The notes: generated by a model not told the origin, from the sequence alone. Numbered from the stretch's first letter, positions 1 through 12,655 are shown. The stretch is 64,000 nt of DNA from Ectobacillus ponti (GCF_024294785.1 NZ_JANCLT010000001.1:236127-300126), one strand, 5' to 3'. Numbers and translations: made by a program.

Positions 1-920
1 ATCGCCACCCAATCCTCAATTTTCAGCACTTCTTCAATCGTAAAGCCGGCCTTTGTCAAGCCCTCTGTCACATCCTGCTGCTTGGCTTCAATAATGCCGG
101 ATGTAATGAACAGCCCGTTCGGCTTCACCACCCGCGCCGCATCCTGCGGGAACAGCAAGATGATATCTGCCAGCAGGTTTGCGACAATCAGATCAACTGG
201 GCCTTCAATTCCCTCAAGCAGGCTGTTTTGTCCCACAGTCACCATATCGGACACGCGATTCAGCTCCACATTTGCCCGGGCGCTTTCCACCGCTACCGGA
301 TCCAGGTCGTAGGCTTGCACGGCGGATGCCCCAAGCTTTGCTGCTGCAATAGCCAAAATACCGGAGCCTGTTCCCACGTCAATGATGGAGTCACCGGGCT
401 GCACGGTTTTTTCTAATGCACGAATGCACATAATTGTTGTTGGATGCGTCCCTGTTCCAAACGCCATGCCCGGGTCCAGTTCAATAATGTTCTCTGTCTC
501 CGCCTCTGGCTTATACTCTTCCCAGGTCGGCACGATTGTAAAGGTTTCGGATACCTTAATCGGGTGATAGTACTGCTTCCAGGCATTAGCCCAATCCTCT
601 TCACGGACTTCCTTCCAAGTCACAGTGCCCGCGCCAAGGTCAATTCCGAAGGAGGACAATACTTGGATGGCCCCCCGTACATTCACGATCATGTCGTCAA
701 ATTCCTCTGTTACCGGAAAGTACGCTTTAATACGGACACCTTCTTCAGGGTAATCGGCCGCCTGCAGCGCGTACAGTTCACCATACACATTCTCGCGTTC
801 CTTCGTAAGCTCCGCGCGGTCCTCAATCGCAACACCGCTGGCGCCTGCTTCGTGCAAAATATGGGAAACAGCCTCAACTGCCTCCTGCGTCGTATGGACG
901 CTCACCTCTGACCATTTCAT
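1..920 (-). CDS. prmA: Ribosomal protein L11 methyltransferase (3' end outside window)
   Basis: SAM-dependent methyltransferase that trimethylates ribosomal protein L11. The reading frame starts at the ATG at 918-920 (MKWSEVSV) and runs off the left edge, so the last few residues are missing. A PrmA-type linker with [14 protein letters not shown] precedes a Rossmann SAM site ([18 protein letters not shown]) and the NLLADI segment that carries the substrate-side NxxA-like motif. It is the last visible gene of the hrcA-grpE-dnaK-dnaJ operon, as in B. subtilis, with about 60 bases and a small hairpin separating it from dnaJ. Function follows from family recognition; nothing looks broken. Confidence 0.95.
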   Translation of the reverse strand, partial: MKWSEVSVHTTQEAVEAVSHILHEAGASGVAIEDRAELTKERENVYGELYALQAADYPEEGVRIKAYFPVTEEFDDMIVNVRGAIQVLSSFGIDLGAGTVTWKEVREEDWANAWKQYYHPIKVSETFTIVPTWEEYKPEAETENIIELDPGMAFGTGTHPTTIMCIRALEKTVQPGDSIIDVGTGSGILAIAAAKLGASAVQAYDLDPVAVESARANVELNRVSDMVTVGQNSLLEGIEGPVDLIVANLLADIILLFPQDAARVVKPNGLFITSGIIEAKQQDVTEGLTKAGFTIEEVLKIEDWVA

Positions 921-983
921 ACAGATTCTCCTATACCAGCGCCCTCATTCCGCGGAATGAAGGCGCCTGTTTTCCTACCAGTA

Positions 984-2096
984 TTACCCTTTAAAGGCTC
1001 TTTTAAGCTTGGCGAACAGACTGTGGTCCTTGTGCAGGTCCTCGCCGCCATTTGCCAGCTCACGCAGCAGCTCTTTCTGTTTGGCGTTCAGCTTTGTCGG
1101 CGTTACCACACGGACGATGACATACTGGTCGCCCTGTCCGTAGCCGCGCACGTTTGGCGCGCCTTTTCCTTTCAGACGGAATTCCGTGCCGGACTGTGTG
1201 CCCGCCGGTATCTTCAGCTTCACCTTGCCGTGCACTGTCGGTACTTCCACCTCATCGCCAAGTGCGGCCTGCGTGAAGGTCAACGGCATTTCACAGTAAA
1301 TGTCATCTCCGTTGCGCTCAAAGAACTCGTGTGATCTGACACGGACCACCACATACAGATCGCCGTGCGGCCCGCCGTTCGCGCCTGCCTCGCCTTTGCC
1401 GGACAGACGGATTTGCTGGCCGTCATCAATACCGGCCGGAATCTTGATACTGATTTTCTTGCGCTTGCGCACTTTGCCCGCACCGTGGCACTTTGTGCAT
1501 TTTTCCTTAATGATCTGCCCTGTTCCTTGGCAGTGCTCGCATGCACGGCGGTTCACCACGCGGCCAAATGGTGTATTTTGCTGCACACTGACTTGGCCGG
1601 AGCCGCCGCAGTGGGAGCATGTATCCTTGTGTGTGCCCGGCTTCGCGCCTGAGCCATGACATGTATCGCACGTTTCATCGCTTGGAATCTCAATTTCAGT
1701 TTCCTTGCCGAAAATCGCTTCCTCAAAGCTCAGCACCATTGAGTACTGCAGGTCCGCGCCTTGACGCGGCGCATTCGGGTCACGCCGTCTGCCCCCGCCG
1801 CCAAAGAAGGAGCTGAATATATCTTCAAAGCCAAAGCCGCCAAAGTCGCCGTCGAAACCGCCAAAGCCGCCGCCCTGCGGTCCCGCGTGGCCAAATTGGT
1901 CATATTGCTGGCGCTTCGTATCATCGCTCAGCACTTCATAGGCTTCCTGTACTTCTTTAAATTTCTCAGTCGCATTTGGATCTGTGCTGACGTCCGGATG
2001 GTATTGCTTCGCCAAACGGCGGTATGCTTTCTTAATTTCATCCTTCGTGGCTGTTTTGCCTACGCCAAGCACTTCATAGTAATCTCGTTTGCTCAT
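984..2096 (-). CDS. dnaJ: Chaperone DnaJ (Hsp40)
   Basis: Cochaperone that stimulates DnaK ATPase and delivers clients. 370 residues. J domain with HPD at residues 33-35, then a Gly/Phe-rich linker (about 75-110), four CxxCxGxG zinc motifs ([32 protein letters not shown]) and the C-terminal substrate-binding domains. The frame extends 8 codons upstream, but [11 protein letters not shown] is the family's usual start; an AAAGGAG site lies 14 bases upstream, rather far. It follows dnaK after about 190 bases containing a hairpin. Confidence 0.97.
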   Translation of the reverse strand: MSKRDYYEVLGVGKTATKDEIKKAYRRLAKQYHPDVSTDPNATEKFKEVQEAYEVLSDDTKRQQYDQFGHAGPQGGGFGGFDGDFGGFGFEDIFSSFFGGGGRRRDPNAPRQGADLQYSMVLSFEEAIFGKETEIEIPSDETCDTCHGSGAKPGTHKDTCSHCGGSGQVSVQQNTPFGRVVNRRACEHCQGTGQIIKEKCTKCHGAGKVRKRKKISIKIPAGIDDGQQIRLSGKGEAGANGGPHGDLYVVVRVRSHEFFERNGDDIYCEMPLTFTQAALGDEVEVPTVHGKVKLKIPAGTQSGTEFRLKGKGAPNVRGYGQGDQYVIVRVVTPTKLNAKQKELLRELANGGEDLHKDHSLFAKLKRAFKG

Positions 2097-2161
2097 AGAA
2101 ACCAACCCGACTCCTTTCACATAAAGGTAATTGTATCACCGAATAAAAGAGATTTGCAACC

Positions 2162-2222
2162 GAAAAGCGGAGGCTGGCTGCCGCAGCTGGACATCACGAA
2201 AAGCGAAACCAGCCCAGCCGCT
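2162..2222 (-). terminator. Hairpin between dnaK and dnaJ, possible partial terminator
   Basis: On the minus strand, AGCGGCTGGGCTGG can pair with CCAGCCTCCGCT, followed by TTTTCGG. The loop is long and the U-run short, so this may only modulate the DnaK:DnaJ ratio or mark a processing site. Seen directly as an inverted repeat; termination is inferred. Confidence 0.4.
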
Positions 2223-2282
2223 CTTCCACTCATGAAAAAAGTCAAAGCCAAGGCGTTCTTGACTCTGACTCTTCTCTTGATC

Positions 2283-4678
<2,396 letters not shown>

Positions 4679-4776
4679 TCTTTTCACCTCCCTCAAAAGG
4701 ATGGGATTAGCATGCGTCATGCTAATCCGCATATTGTACAGCCGGTTTCCCCGGCAATTCTATCCTTATTTTTCCA

Positions 4777-5811
4777 TCACTCTTTATTTTGATGCAGACC
4801 ATGGAACACATTCGTTAATTGCGATGTGAACAGCTGCAGCAGGCTGATGACCCGCGAATAGTGCATCCGGGTCGGCCCCAGCACCGCAATGGTGCCGAGC
4901 TGCTCCCCGCCAATGGAGTACGTTGCGGTAATCAGGCTGCAATCCTCCATCGCCAACGACCCATTCTCCCGGCCGATTTTCACCTGAATGCCGGTCGACT
5001 GCGGGCTGAGCATTTCATACACACGCTGCTCCTCTTCAATCATGGTCAACAAGGAGTGAATCTTATCCACATCGCGGAACTCCGGCTGGGATAAAATATT
5101 TGTTTTGCCGCCAAAATAAATTTTTTCAGACAGTGGAAAACGAAGCGTTCCGTCCAGCAGCTTCATGACGCTGTCGTAGTTATGCAGGTACTGCCGCAGC
5201 ACAAGCGCGATTTCTTTGAAAATCTTGTTGTGCAGTTCAGACAATGGCACACCTTGCAGCTTGTCGTTCAAAATGCGGACCATCCGTTCCAGCTCTTCAA
5301 TCTCAATGGAGGCCGGCACGGTAACTGTTCTGCTTTGCACATGTCCCGTATCCGTTACGATGATGGCCACTGCCGTCTGCGGACCGATCGGGACAACCTG
5401 CAGGCTCTTCAGCCTGTTTTCACTCATCTTCGGTCCCAGCACGATGGACGTATAGCTTGTGAGCTCCGATAAAGCCTGTGCGGATTGCTGCGCAATTTTC
5501 TCCATGCCGTACACGCGGTCGGCGAAGAAGCTCTTAATGTGGCTGATATCCTCTGCCGGCAGCCGCTGCGGCGCAAGCAGATGGTCCACGTAGAAACGAT
5601 ACCCTTTGTCCGATGGAACGCGCCCTGAGGAGCTGTGCGGCTTTTCAATATACCCGAGTTCTTCAAGGTCTGCCATTTCGTTGCGGATGGTTGCCGAGCT
5701 GAAGGTGATTTCCTCCTTCTTCGACAGCGTCCGCGACCCGACTGGCTGCGCCGACCGAATAAAGTCGTCAATAATAATTTGTAAAATTAAGAGCTGACGT
5801 TCCGTAAGCAT
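4777..5811 (-). CDS. hrcA: Heat-inducible transcription repressor HrcA
   Basis: Repressor that binds CIRCE operators and is kept active by GroEL. 344 residues. The N-terminal winged helix (about 1-75) includes [21 protein letters not shown] and [13 protein letters not shown], followed by the dimerisation/GAF-like domain. It is the first gene of the operon, and a perfect CIRCE lies 16 bases upstream of its start, so it is expected to be autoregulated. Confidence 0.97.
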   Translation of the reverse strand: MLTERQLLILQIIIDDFIRSAQPVGSRTLSKKEEITFSSATIRNEMADLEELGYIEKPHSSSGRVPSDKGYRFYVDHLLAPQRLPAEDISHIKSFFADRVYGMEKIAQQSAQALSELTSYTSIVLGPKMSENRLKSLQVVPIGPQTAVAIIVTDTGHVQSRTVTVPASIEIEELERMVRILNDKLQGVPLSELHNKIFKEIALVLRQYLHNYDSVMKLLDGTLRFPLSEKIYFGGKTNILSQPEFRDVDKIHSLLTMIEEEQRVYEMLSPQSTGIQVKIGRENGSLAMEDCSLITATYSIGGEQLGTIAVLGPTRMHYSRVISLLQLFTSQLTNVFHGLHQNKE

Positions 5812-5826
5812 ACAGTATCACCTCTG

Positions 5827-5853
5827 TTAGCACTCATTCACTTCGAGTGCTAA
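5827..5853 (-). promoter_or_regulatory. CIRCE operator of the dnaK operon
   Basis: Exact consensus inverted repeat TTAGCACTC - 9 bases - GAGTGCTAA, between the promoter and the hrcA start. The known CIRCE architecture implies HrcA/GroEL-controlled heat-shock regulation of hrcA-grpE-dnaK-dnaJ-prmA. Confidence 0.97.
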
Positions 5854-5863
5854 ATCTACTATT

Positions 5864-5893
5864 AAATTACCAAAACGGATATGCAATTGTCAA
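5864..5893 (-). promoter_or_regulatory. Sigma-A-type promoter of hrcA operon
   Basis: Minus strand: TTGACA (5888-5893), 18-base spacer, TAATTT (5864-5869). It lies directly upstream of CIRCE, so the operator occupies the start-site region. Confidence 0.75.
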
Positions 5894-5986
5894 CGCAAAA
5901 CCTCGCGGGGAGAGAAAAAGCATTTAATAAACAACGCACCGGCCGCAGACTCCCCGGACTCATCTGCAGAATTGCCGCTTCAGAGC

Positions 5987-6020
5987 AAAACAGGCTGGTC
6001 CCGAATGAAGAACCAGCCTG
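5987..6020 (-). terminator. Terminator downstream of hemW
   Basis: Stem CAGGCTGGT/ACCAGCCTG (5991-5999 with 6012-6020), followed on the minus strand by TTTTGCTC, five bases after the hemW stop. It separates hemW from the heat-shock operon promoter. Confidence 0.8.
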
Positions 6021-6024
6021 TTTC

Positions 6025-7161
6025 TCACAGCAGAAATGCTTGAAATACCTCGTTGCCCAGCAGCTTTCCCGCTCTCGTCAAACGCACTGCCTCTTCTGTC
6101 TCCTCAAGCAGACCCTGTCGCTTATTTTCCTCCAGCACCTCTCCGAACACCGCATGCATCGGTCGCCCGAACTTCTGCAGAAATGCCGCCTTGCCCACAC
6201 CGGCGGTTTTGCGGAGGCCTAGGAACATTTCCTCCTCCATGCGCTCCTGCTCCGTCACCTCATGCACATTAGTATACGGCAGCCCGGTCTCATCAATGAG
6301 CTGAACATACTTTTTCAACGGGCCTGCATTCTGCAGGCGTCTGCCGGCCACATAACCATGCGCGCCCGCCCCGAAGCCGTAATAAGGCTCATTGTTCCAG
6401 TACACGAGATTATGGCGGCTTTCATAGCCCGCCCGGGAGAAGTTGCTGATTTCGTACTGATGATAGCCATGCCGCTCCATCTCATCCATCACCAGCTCAT
6501 ACATTTTCGCTTCGCTGTCCTCACCGGGAAGCGGCAGTTTGCCGCGCTGCACCAAATTATAGAACACCGTCTTCGGCTCGATAATTAAGGAGTAGCCGGA
6601 AAAATGCTGCACATCCAGTGTAAAAGCAATGTCCAGTGTTTCTTTCACGTCCTCGGGCGTTTGTCCCGGCAGTGCGTAGATTAAATCCAGGTTGATATTG
6701 GCAAAACCGGCCTCCTGTGCATCGCGCACCGCCTGAAACACATCCTCACTCGTATGGGTGCGGCCGATCCGCTTCAGCAGCTCATTGTTAAAGGTCTGCA
6801 CGCCAAAGCTGAGACGGTTCACCCCGCCTTCCTGCAGCAGACGCAGCTTTTCCTTCGGCAAATCTCCCGGATTGGCTTCAAAGGTAACCTCTGCGTTTGT
6901 CCCAAGCGGCTGCAGCCTTGTTTGAATAATCTCCAGCAGGCGCTCCGTCTGCGGCATATTCAACGCAGTCGGTGTACCGCCTCCGACAAAAATAGTATCA
7001 AGCTCAGCAAACGGCTGCTGCGCCACTGTATTTACGATTTCCTTTTCTACATAATCGAGATACTGCTCCACCGGCTGCCGGTCAATGAACACCTTGTTAA
7101 AATCACAATAATGGCAAATATGCTGGCAGAATGGGATATGAATGTAAGCGGACTTCACCAT
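6025..7161 (-). CDS. hemW: Radical SAM heme chaperone HemW
   Basis: Formerly called oxygen-independent coproporphyrinogen oxidase (HemN-like); the HemW family is now regarded as heme chaperones. 378 residues. The 4Fe-4S motif CxxxCxxC is at C12, C16 and C19 (FCQHICHYC), followed by VGGGTPTAL and the radical-SAM barrel with the HemN C-terminal domain. It lacks the N-terminal extension of true HemN. The ATG is preceded by an AGGGGG-type site. It lies between lepA and hrcA, as in B. subtilis, but has terminators on both sides. Confidence 0.94.
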   Translation of the reverse strand: MVKSAYIHIPFCQHICHYCDFNKVFIDRQPVEQYLDYVEKEIVNTVAQQPFAELDTIFVGGGTPTALNMPQTERLLEIIQTRLQPLGTNAEVTFEANPGDLPKEKLRLLQEGGVNRLSFGVQTFNNELLKRIGRTHTSEDVFQAVRDAQEAGFANINLDLIYALPGQTPEDVKETLDIAFTLDVQHFSGYSLIIEPKTVFYNLVQRGKLPLPGEDSEAKMYELVMDEMERHGYHQYEISNFSRAGYESRHNLVYWNNEPYYGFGAGAHGYVAGRRLQNAGPLKKYVQLIDETGLPYTNVHEVTEQERMEEEMFLGLRKTAGVGKAAFLQKFGRPMHAVFGEVLEENKRQGLLEETEEAVRLTRAGKLLGNEVFQAFLL

Positions 7162-7182
7162 ATGCCTGCCCCCTTTCGTAAG

Positions 7183-7208
7183 AAAAAGAAGCCGCTCACT
7201 GCGGCTTC
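7183..7208 (-). terminator. Terminator downstream of lepA
   Basis: Stem GAAGCCGC/GCGGCTTC (7188-7195 with 7201-7208), loop AGTGA, then TTTTTCTT on the minus strand, five bases after the lepA stop. Confidence 0.85.
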
Positions 7209-7213
7209 CTTCA

Positions 7214-9037
7214 TTAATTATCGTCCATCTTCAAGACAGCCATGAACGCTTCCTGCGGCACTTCGACAGAACCGACGGACTTCATGCGCTTCTTGCCCTC
7301 TTTTTGCTTCTCCAGCAGCTTGCGCTTACGGGAAATGTCACCGCCGTAGCACTTCGCGAGTACGTTCTTGCGCATGGCTTTGATGGTGGAACGGGCTACA
7401 ACCTTGTTTCCGATTGCCGCCTGAATCGGCACCTCAAACTGCTGTCTCGGAATCAGGTCCTTCAGCTTCTCCACAATAATCTTGCCGCGGTCGTAAGCAG
7501 AGTCGCGGTGTACAATGAAGGACAATGCGTCCACCTGCTCGCCGTTCAACAGAATATCCATCTTCGCCAGCTTGGACGGCTTATAGCCGATCAGCTCGTA
7601 GTCGAAGGACGCATACCCCTTTGTGCTGGACTTCAGCTGGTCAAAGAAATCATAGACAATCTCGGACAGCGGAATATCATAGATCAGCGATACACGCGTT
7701 GTATCCAAATATTGCATATCGATGAATGTGCCGCGCTTATTCTGGCAAATTTCCATCACAGCGCCGACATAATCATTCGGAACCATGATGGTAGCCTTCA
7801 CGTAAGGCTCCTCTACACGATCCATGCTTTGCGGATCCGGCATATTGGATGGGTTATCCACCGTAAGCTCTTCACCGTTTGTCAGGAACACTTTATAGAT
7901 TACGCTTGGCGCCGTTGTAATCAAATCAATTTTGAACTCGCGCTCAATCCGTTCTTGAATGATCTCCATGTGCAAGAGTCCCAGGAAGCCGCAACGGAAA
8001 CCGAAGCCGAGCGCCTGCGATGTTTCCGGTTCAAACTGCAGGGCAGAATCGTTCAGCTGCAGCTTCTCCAATGCTTCACGCAGGTCGTTATAACGGGCTG
8101 TGTCAATCGGGTACAAGCCGCAGAATACCATCGGGTTCAGCTTGCGGTAGCCCGGAAGCGGCTCATCTGCGGGACGTTTCGCGTGCGTGATGGTATCACC
8201 GACGCGAGTATCGCCGACGTTTTTAATGGAAGCTGTCAGGAAGCCCACATCACCGACAGACAGCTCTTTGCGCAGCACAGGCTTGGGCGTGGACACCCCA
8301 AGCTCCGTCACTTCAAACTCCGCGCCTGTCGCCATCATACGGATTTTATCGCCAATCTTGACTGTACCATTAACAACCCGGATATATGCGATCACACCGC
8401 GGTATGCATCGTACAGGGAGTCAAAAATCAGCGCCTGCAGCGGTGCTTCCGGATCTCCGTCCGGAGCCGGCACCTTCTCCACGATTTGCTCCAGGATTTC
8501 CTCGATTCCAATGCCCGCTTTGGCGGAAGCCAGAACGGCCTCAGAGGCATCCAGTCCGATTACATCTTCGACCTCTTGGCGGACACGCTCAGGTTCTGCG
8601 CTCGGCAAGTCAATTTTATTGATGACCGGCAGAATTTCCAGATTGTTATCCAAGGCCAAATACACGTTTGCCAGCGTCTGCGCTTCAATTCCCTGTGCCG
8701 CATCGACAACGAGGATGGCGCCCTCACATGCCGCCAAGCTGCGGGATACTTCATAGGTAAAATCGACGTGTCCCGGTGTATCAATGAGATGCATCGTGTA
8801 ATCTTGTCCGTCTTTCGCTCTATAATTCAGCTGTACTGCGTTCAGCTTAATTGTAATTCCACGCTCACGCTCCAGGTCCATGGAATCCAGCAGCTGATCC
8901 TTCATTTCGCGCTGCGTCAGCGCATTTGTCTTTTCCAAAATGCGGTCCGCAAGCGTCGATTTGCCGTGGTCGATATGGGCAATAATCGAGAAGTTGCGGA
9001 TGCGCGATTGCCTGCTTGCTCTTTCTTCTCTATTCAT
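7214..9037 (-). CDS. lepA: Elongation factor 4 (LepA)
   Basis: Ribosome-associated translational GTPase that back-translocates or remodels stalled ribosomes. 607 residues. G1 AHIDHGKST near residue 20, G3 DTPGHVDF, G4 NKIDLP, and the LepA-specific C-terminal domain ending with the basic [12 protein letters not shown] region. The start chosen is the ATG 9 bases after TAGGAGTGAG; the frame is open 12 codons further without a ribosome site. Same position as in B. subtilis, next to yqxA. Confidence 0.97.
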   Translation of the reverse strand: MNREERASRQSRIRNFSIIAHIDHGKSTLADRILEKTNALTQREMKDQLLDSMDLERERGITIKLNAVQLNYRAKDGQDYTMHLIDTPGHVDFTYEVSRSLAACEGAILVVDAAQGIEAQTLANVYLALDNNLEILPVINKIDLPSAEPERVRQEVEDVIGLDASEAVLASAKAGIGIEEILEQIVEKVPAPDGDPEAPLQALIFDSLYDAYRGVIAYIRVVNGTVKIGDKIRMMATGAEFEVTELGVSTPKPVLRKELSVGDVGFLTASIKNVGDTRVGDTITHAKRPADEPLPGYRKLNPMVFCGLYPIDTARYNDLREALEKLQLNDSALQFEPETSQALGFGFRCGFLGLLHMEIIQERIEREFKIDLITTAPSVIYKVFLTNGEELTVDNPSNMPDPQSMDRVEEPYVKATIMVPNDYVGAVMEICQNKRGTFIDMQYLDTTRVSLIYDIPLSEIVYDFFDQLKSSTKGYASFDYELIGYKPSKLAKMDILLNGEQVDALSFIVHRDSAYDRGKIIVEKLKDLIPRQQFEVPIQAAIGNKVVARSTIKAMRKNVLAKCYGGDISRKRKLLEKQKEGKKRMKSVGSVEVPQEAFMAVLKMDDN

Positions 9038-9164
9038 TCGTTTCTCACTCCTAGTAATCTCGCCAACATACACTGCTCTTGATTATATCAATACAGTTGT
9101 AAAGATTCAATGAAAAGTCATACATGCGCTCTCTTCCACCATATGCAGAGACAAGGCAGGCTGC

Positions 9165-9515
9165 TTATTTATTCAATTCAGCAAAAATCTCTTTAATCTT
9201 GCTGATTACGATGTCTGTCGAGAAGCGTGCGGCCTTCTGCACGCCGAGCGCCAAAAAATCACCTGTCTTGGCCACAGCATTGAAGCTGCGCAGCTCCTCC
9301 AGCCGCCGCTGCTTTTCTTCAATTGTGACAGTATGCCCCAGCAGCGTCGCTTCCACATTGCCATCTTCCGTTCCTGTAATATGAGCCACCTGCTCAAAGG
9401 TTGGGTCATTGTAGCCCTTCATCCGCTTCAAGCCGTCATTCGCCAGCTGCATGCCGCACAGGACAGAAACAAGTAATACTGCCATAACAACCAGGCAGCG
9501 CACAAAGAATTTCAT
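9165..9515 (-). CDS. yqxA: YqxA family protein (DUF3679)
   Basis: Small protein of unknown function. 116 residues with a single N-terminal membrane segment (about 5-25, rich in V/L) and a charged soluble part. The ATG is preceded by AGGAGGTG six bases upstream. In B. subtilis yqxA lies between spoIIP and lepA; here it sits directly downstream of gpr, with spoIIP absent. Recognised by context and overall sequence pattern. Confidence 0.8.
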   Translation of the reverse strand: MKFFVRCLVVMAVLLVSVLCGMQLANDGLKRMKGYNDPTFEQVAHITGTEDGNVEATLLGHTVTIEEKQRRLEELRSFNAVAKTGDFLALGVQKAARFSTDIVISKIKEIFAELNK

Positions 9516-9531
9516 CTGCTTCACCTCCTGC

Positions 9532-9560
9532 AGAAAAGCCGTGCTGCTGGCACGGCTTCA
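9532..9560 (-). terminator. Terminator overlapping the gpr stop codon
   Basis: Stem AAGCCGTGC/GCACGGCTT (9536-9544 with 9550-9558), five-base loop, then TTTTCTG on the minus strand. It overlaps the gpr stop, so gpr should be its own transcript and yqxA would need separate or read-through transcription. Confidence 0.75.
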
Positions 9561-10664
9561 ATGGGTATATGCTCCTGTATTATCCTGGTCCACCTGCGGA
9601 TGCAGCGCGGCATTCAGCCCGCTTGCCAAAATATTCGCCATATCCTCAATAAAGGCATCCACTTCCTTTGGTGTCACCATCAGGTTATGGCCAAGCGGCG
9701 AGAGCACTTCATGAATGAGCTTCCGTTTTTCAGCATCCTCAAGTGTTCCTACAATCCCCATGAATGTGCTGCGCTGCTTCTCATCCGGCAGATCATCCTC
9801 GGTCAGCTTCTTCCGCTGCCCGAAGCTGAAGCCGGCCGGCAGCAAGGAACGGGCCGGTTTATCGCCTTCCCGCAGTTCACGGCCAAAGTGCTTTAAGATG
9901 AAATCAATCGTATCACTGGTGATGGACACGGCATCCACAACTGTCGGAACTCCAATGGCAATCACAGGGATGCCAAGGCTTTCCTTGCTCAGCTCCTTGC
10001 GCTTGTTGCCGATGCCGGAGCCCGGATGAATGCCTGTATCAGAAATTTGAATTGTGCTGTTCACACGTTGAATCGAACGGGCAGCCAGCGCATCAATGGC
10101 AATGACAAAGTCCGGCTTTGTTTTTTCGATGACGCCATAGATGATATCGCTTGTTTCAATGCCCGTAATGCCCATGACGCCGGGGCGCAGCGCGCTGACC
10201 GGACGGAAGCCGCCTTCCACCCGCTCAGGCTGCAGCTCAAACAGATGCCGGGTCACCAGCACATTTTCCACCACAATCGGGCCCAGGGCATCCGGCGTGA
10301 CATTCCAGTTGCCAAGGCCGACAATCAAGCAGCTTGCCTCTTTGGAGATGCCCATATCCTCTACAAACTGCGCGAACTCGCGGGCGAAAATCTTTTCCAC
10401 CTTCGCCTGCAGCTCCGTGTCCTGCTGCCGAATCCCCTGCACCTCAATTGTCAAATAGTTGCCGGCTTTTTTCCCCATGGAGGGAGCCGCCTCTTCATCA
10501 ATTTTCACTCTGGTGATCGTAATGTCATCCTCTTCGCGCTCCTGCAGATGCACGCCCGGAATAGCACTGGCATTCTCCGCTTCCTGTTGGTCCATCAGCA
10601 TCTGGTGCGCTTCAATAGCCAGGTCGGTGCGGACGGCATATTTGCTTAAATCCAGTTCACCCAT
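9558..10664 (-). CDS. gpr: Germination protease GPR
   Basis: Aspartic-type protease that degrades small acid-soluble spore proteins during germination; made as a zymogen in the forespore. 368 residues with a short N-terminal propeptide ([18 protein letters not shown]) and conserved [15 protein letters not shown] and GIETSDII segments. GGAGGG precedes the ATG. Upstream, a weak sigma-G-like pair can be read on the minus strand: GAATT at 10724-10728, 18 bases, AATTCTA at 10699-10705. Forespore expression is known for the family; the promoter match is imperfect. Confidence 0.95.
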   Translation of the reverse strand: MGELDLSKYAVRTDLAIEAHQMLMDQQEAENASAIPGVHLQEREEDDITITRVKIDEEAAPSMGKKAGNYLTIEVQGIRQQDTELQAKVEKIFAREFAQFVEDMGISKEASCLIVGLGNWNVTPDALGPIVVENVLVTRHLFELQPERVEGGFRPVSALRPGVMGITGIETSDIIYGVIEKTKPDFVIAIDALAARSIQRVNSTIQISDTGIHPGSGIGNKRKELSKESLGIPVIAIGVPTVVDAVSITSDTIDFILKHFGRELREGDKPARSLLPAGFSFGQRKKLTEDDLPDEKQRSTFMGIVGTLEDAEKRKLIHEVLSPLGHNLMVTPKEVDAFIEDMANILASGLNAALHPQVDQDNTGAYTH

Positions 10665-10768
10665 AGCAATTCCCTCCAGCCTTCTTCATTCTTACTGTTA
10701 GAATTGCCAATTTCCGGGATGACAATTCTTATTGGTTTTGTTTTCTAGAAAATCATTTGGCAACTCTA

Positions 10769-10797
10769 TTGCAATTATGCTGTACGTTTGATAGAAT
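10769..10797 (+). promoter_or_regulatory. Promoter of rpsT
   Basis: TTGCAA (10769-10774), 17-base spacer, TAGAAT (10792-10797), about 50 bases upstream of the rpsT start. A small hairpin (ATCGAG/CTCGAT) lies in the leader. Confidence 0.7.
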
Positions 10798-10851
10798 ATC
10801 TCTTGTTCTATGTAGTATCGAGTCCCTCGATTGCACCAGGAGGTGAAAAGA

Positions 10852-11118
10852 ATGGCTAACATTAAATCTGCTATCAAACGCGCGCAACTGAGCGAAGAGC
10901 GTCGTGCACATAACGCTTCTCTGAAGTCTGACATGCGTACAGCAGTTAAGACTGCAGAAGCAGCACTTAACACTAACGATGTAGAAACTGCGAAGACAGC
11001 TTTTGCTACAGCAGCGAAGAAACTTGACAAGGCAGCAACTAAAGGTTTGATCCACAAGAATGCTGCAGCTCGCAAGAAATCCCGCTTGGCACAAAGATTG
11101 AATGCACTGAACGCGTAA
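10852..11118 (+). CDS. rpsT: 30S ribosomal protein S20
   Basis: Primary 16S rRNA-binding protein. 88 residues, the usual length, Lys/Ala-rich: [21 protein letters not shown]. The start is set by AGGAGGTG seven bases upstream. It is the only plus-strand gene in this stretch, divergent from gpr and convergent with holA, as in B. subtilis. Confidence 0.98.
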   Translation: MANIKSAIKRAQLSEERRAHNASLKSDMRTAVKTAEAALNTNDVETAKTAFATAAKKLDKAATKGLIHKNAAARKKSRLAQRLNALNA

Positions 11119-11123
11119 TGCGC

Positions 11124-11153
11124 AAAACGACCTGTACAGGTCGTTTTTTCTTT
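11124..11153 (+). terminator. Terminator of rpsT
   Basis: Perfect palindrome AAAACGACCTG/CAGGTCGTTTT (11124-11147), followed by TTCTTTTTT, six bases after the rpsT stop. Confidence 0.9.
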
Positions 11154-11160
11154 TTTCACC

Positions 11161-11192
11161 AAAAGGAAAGCCGCCTTGTACGGGCGGCTTTT
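11161..11192 (-). terminator. Terminator of holA
   Basis: Stem AAGCCGCC/GGCGGCTT (11168-11175 with 11183-11190), followed on the minus strand by TCCTTTT, just after the holA stop. Confidence 0.75.
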
Positions 11193-11196
11193 GCAG

Positions 11197-12207
11197 TTAT
11201 ATATGGCGGAGCCGCATCAGAAAGAACTCGAGAATCAGACGCTTATCAAGCTTTCCCGTCTTCATATCATAATCCGCATCCGCCAGGTGATCGATGATGC
11301 TGCGCAGCGCTTCAAAGGAGAAGCTCTTTGTCTGATTCATGGCCAGCTTGACACGGTATGGGTGCACCCCGATATGCGAAGCAATCTGGTTTTGTGCATA
11401 CCCGCGCTGCTGGAGCTCTTTCACCTGATACAGCAGCCGGAACTGGCTTGCCAGCAGAGCCAGGATTTTAATGGGCTCCTCCTGCAGGACGAGCAAATCC
11501 TCCAGAATCCGCATCGCTCCGACAGTATCTCTGCGCATCACCCGTTCTGTCAGGGCAAATACATTTTGCTCCATGGATTTCGGCACAAGCTCTTCCACTG
11601 TATCACGTGTCAGCACTCCGCCTGTCCCAAGATATAAGCAAAGCTTCTGTACTTCCTGCGACAGAAGCTGCATATTGGTGCCAACAAGCCCAAGCAGAGC
11701 CTCTGCCGCCCCGGATTCCACGCCAATCCCAGCAGCAGCAGCCTGCTCCTCAATCCAGCCCTGTATACCCTGGGTCTGCAGCGCATTGGCCTCCAATACC
11801 TCGCTCTCCTTTTTCAGCAGCTTCGTAATCTTCTTCCGCTCATCCAGCTTTTCAAAAGGAGCCACAAAAATCATGATGGAGAACGGAGACGGCTCGGCCA
11901 CATACTCCTCCAGCACTTTTACATTCTGCTCCAGCTTTTCCTTCTGCGCTGTCAAGAAATAGGGGGACTTTATGATAATTACTTTGCGTTCCCCAAGAAA
12001 CGGAAGGGTGCGGGCATCCTCCACCGCATCCTCCAAATAGGACTCGTCCAAATCATACACAACCGTATTAAATTCACGGTCCTCCTCCGCCAACGCCTCT
12101 GTCAGCAGCAGCTGCAGCGTTTCCTGAATGAAGTACGCCTCTGTTCCGTACAATAAGTATATGGGTGAAAATTGCTTCTTTTTCATCTTCTTCTGTAGCG
12201 CGTTCAT
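11197..12207 (-). CDS. holA: DNA polymerase III delta subunit
   Basis: Clamp-loader subunit that opens the beta clamp. 336 residues. N-terminal AAA+-like fold with SPIYLLYGTEAYFIQE and LPFLGERKVIII, typical of the HolA/YqeN family, then the helical collar domain ending KLILEFFLMRL. Between rpsT and yqzM, as in B. subtilis. Confidence 0.93.
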   Translation of the reverse strand: MNALQKKMKKKQFSPIYLLYGTEAYFIQETLQLLLTEALAEEDREFNTVVYDLDESYLEDAVEDARTLPFLGERKVIIIKSPYFLTAQKEKLEQNVKVLEEYVAEPSPFSIMIFVAPFEKLDERKKITKLLKKESEVLEANALQTQGIQGWIEEQAAAAGIGVESGAAEALLGLVGTNMQLLSQEVQKLCLYLGTGGVLTRDTVEELVPKSMEQNVFALTERVMRRDTVGAMRILEDLLVLQEEPIKILALLASQFRLLYQVKELQQRGYAQNQIASHIGVHPYRVKLAMNQTKSFSFEALRSIIDHLADADYDMKTGKLDKRLILEFFLMRLRHI

Positions 12208-12402
12208 TTCATTTCTCCCCGTAACCAGCTTTCTTTATATAGTACCGGTGGCGGCTTCCTTTTACAAGGGAAAAGGAGCGGATGGCTATGTCCGCCCCAG
12301 ATCTATATGAACCGCTGCCAGCCAGGCCCCGGGTTTCCTGCCCGGCAGCGGATATCGTAACGTTATTGTGCGTACCTGGATTTGAAGTATAAGTGACAAC
12401 TG

Positions 12403-12430
12403 TTGACATGCATGGAAAACCCTCGATAAA
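12403..12430 (+). promoter_or_regulatory. Probable promoter of yqzM
   Basis: TTGACA at 12403-12408, 16 bases, GATAAA at 12425-12430, about 62 bases upstream of yqzM. The -35 is perfect and the -10 weak. The rest of the holA-yqzM gap (12208-12402) shows an inverted repeat (CCGCTGCC/GGCAGCGG) of unknown role and no convincing gene. Confidence 0.5.
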
Positions 12431-12492
12431 TTGTAGATTTTTTTCTGACATTATTTTATACTGATTATGGAAACATTGGGGAGGGATAATCC

Positions 12493-12627
12493 ATGAACGA
12501 ATTTGAAAAAAACGTTCAAAGCAAGCGTAACGATGCTATTGATTCCGGAATAGGGTTTGGTGTTTCATTCGGCTTTTTTGCAACCCTTTTCATCATCGCA
12601 ACAGCTATTAAGTATATCGGCTCCTGA
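12493..12627 (+). CDS. yqzM: YqzM family small membrane protein
   Basis: 44 residues: MNEFEKNVQSKRNDAIDSG followed by a hydrophobic helix (about 22-42). It matches the B. subtilis YqzM pattern and locus, between holA and comEC. GGGGAGGG lies eight bases upstream of the ATG. Function unknown; one predicted membrane segment. Confidence 0.88.
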   Translation: MNEFEKNVQSKRNDAIDSGIGFGVSFGFFATLFIIATAIKYIGS

Positions 12628-12655
12628 GACTGCTCCCAGCAGTCTTTATTTTATT
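12627..12655 (+). terminator. Terminator of yqzM
   Basis: Stem AGACTGCT/AGCAGTCT (12627-12634 with 12638-12645), then TTATTTTATTT. It overlaps the yqzM stop and abuts the convergent end of comEC. Confidence 0.8.

Noticed and set aside
7304-9082. 592-codon plus-strand frame opposite lepA
   Set aside because: Antisense shadow of lepA; no start signal or recognisable domain.
12209-12451. 80-codon minus-strand frame between holA and yqzM
   Set aside because: No ribosome site, no recognisable protein pattern, and it overlaps the yqzM promoter.
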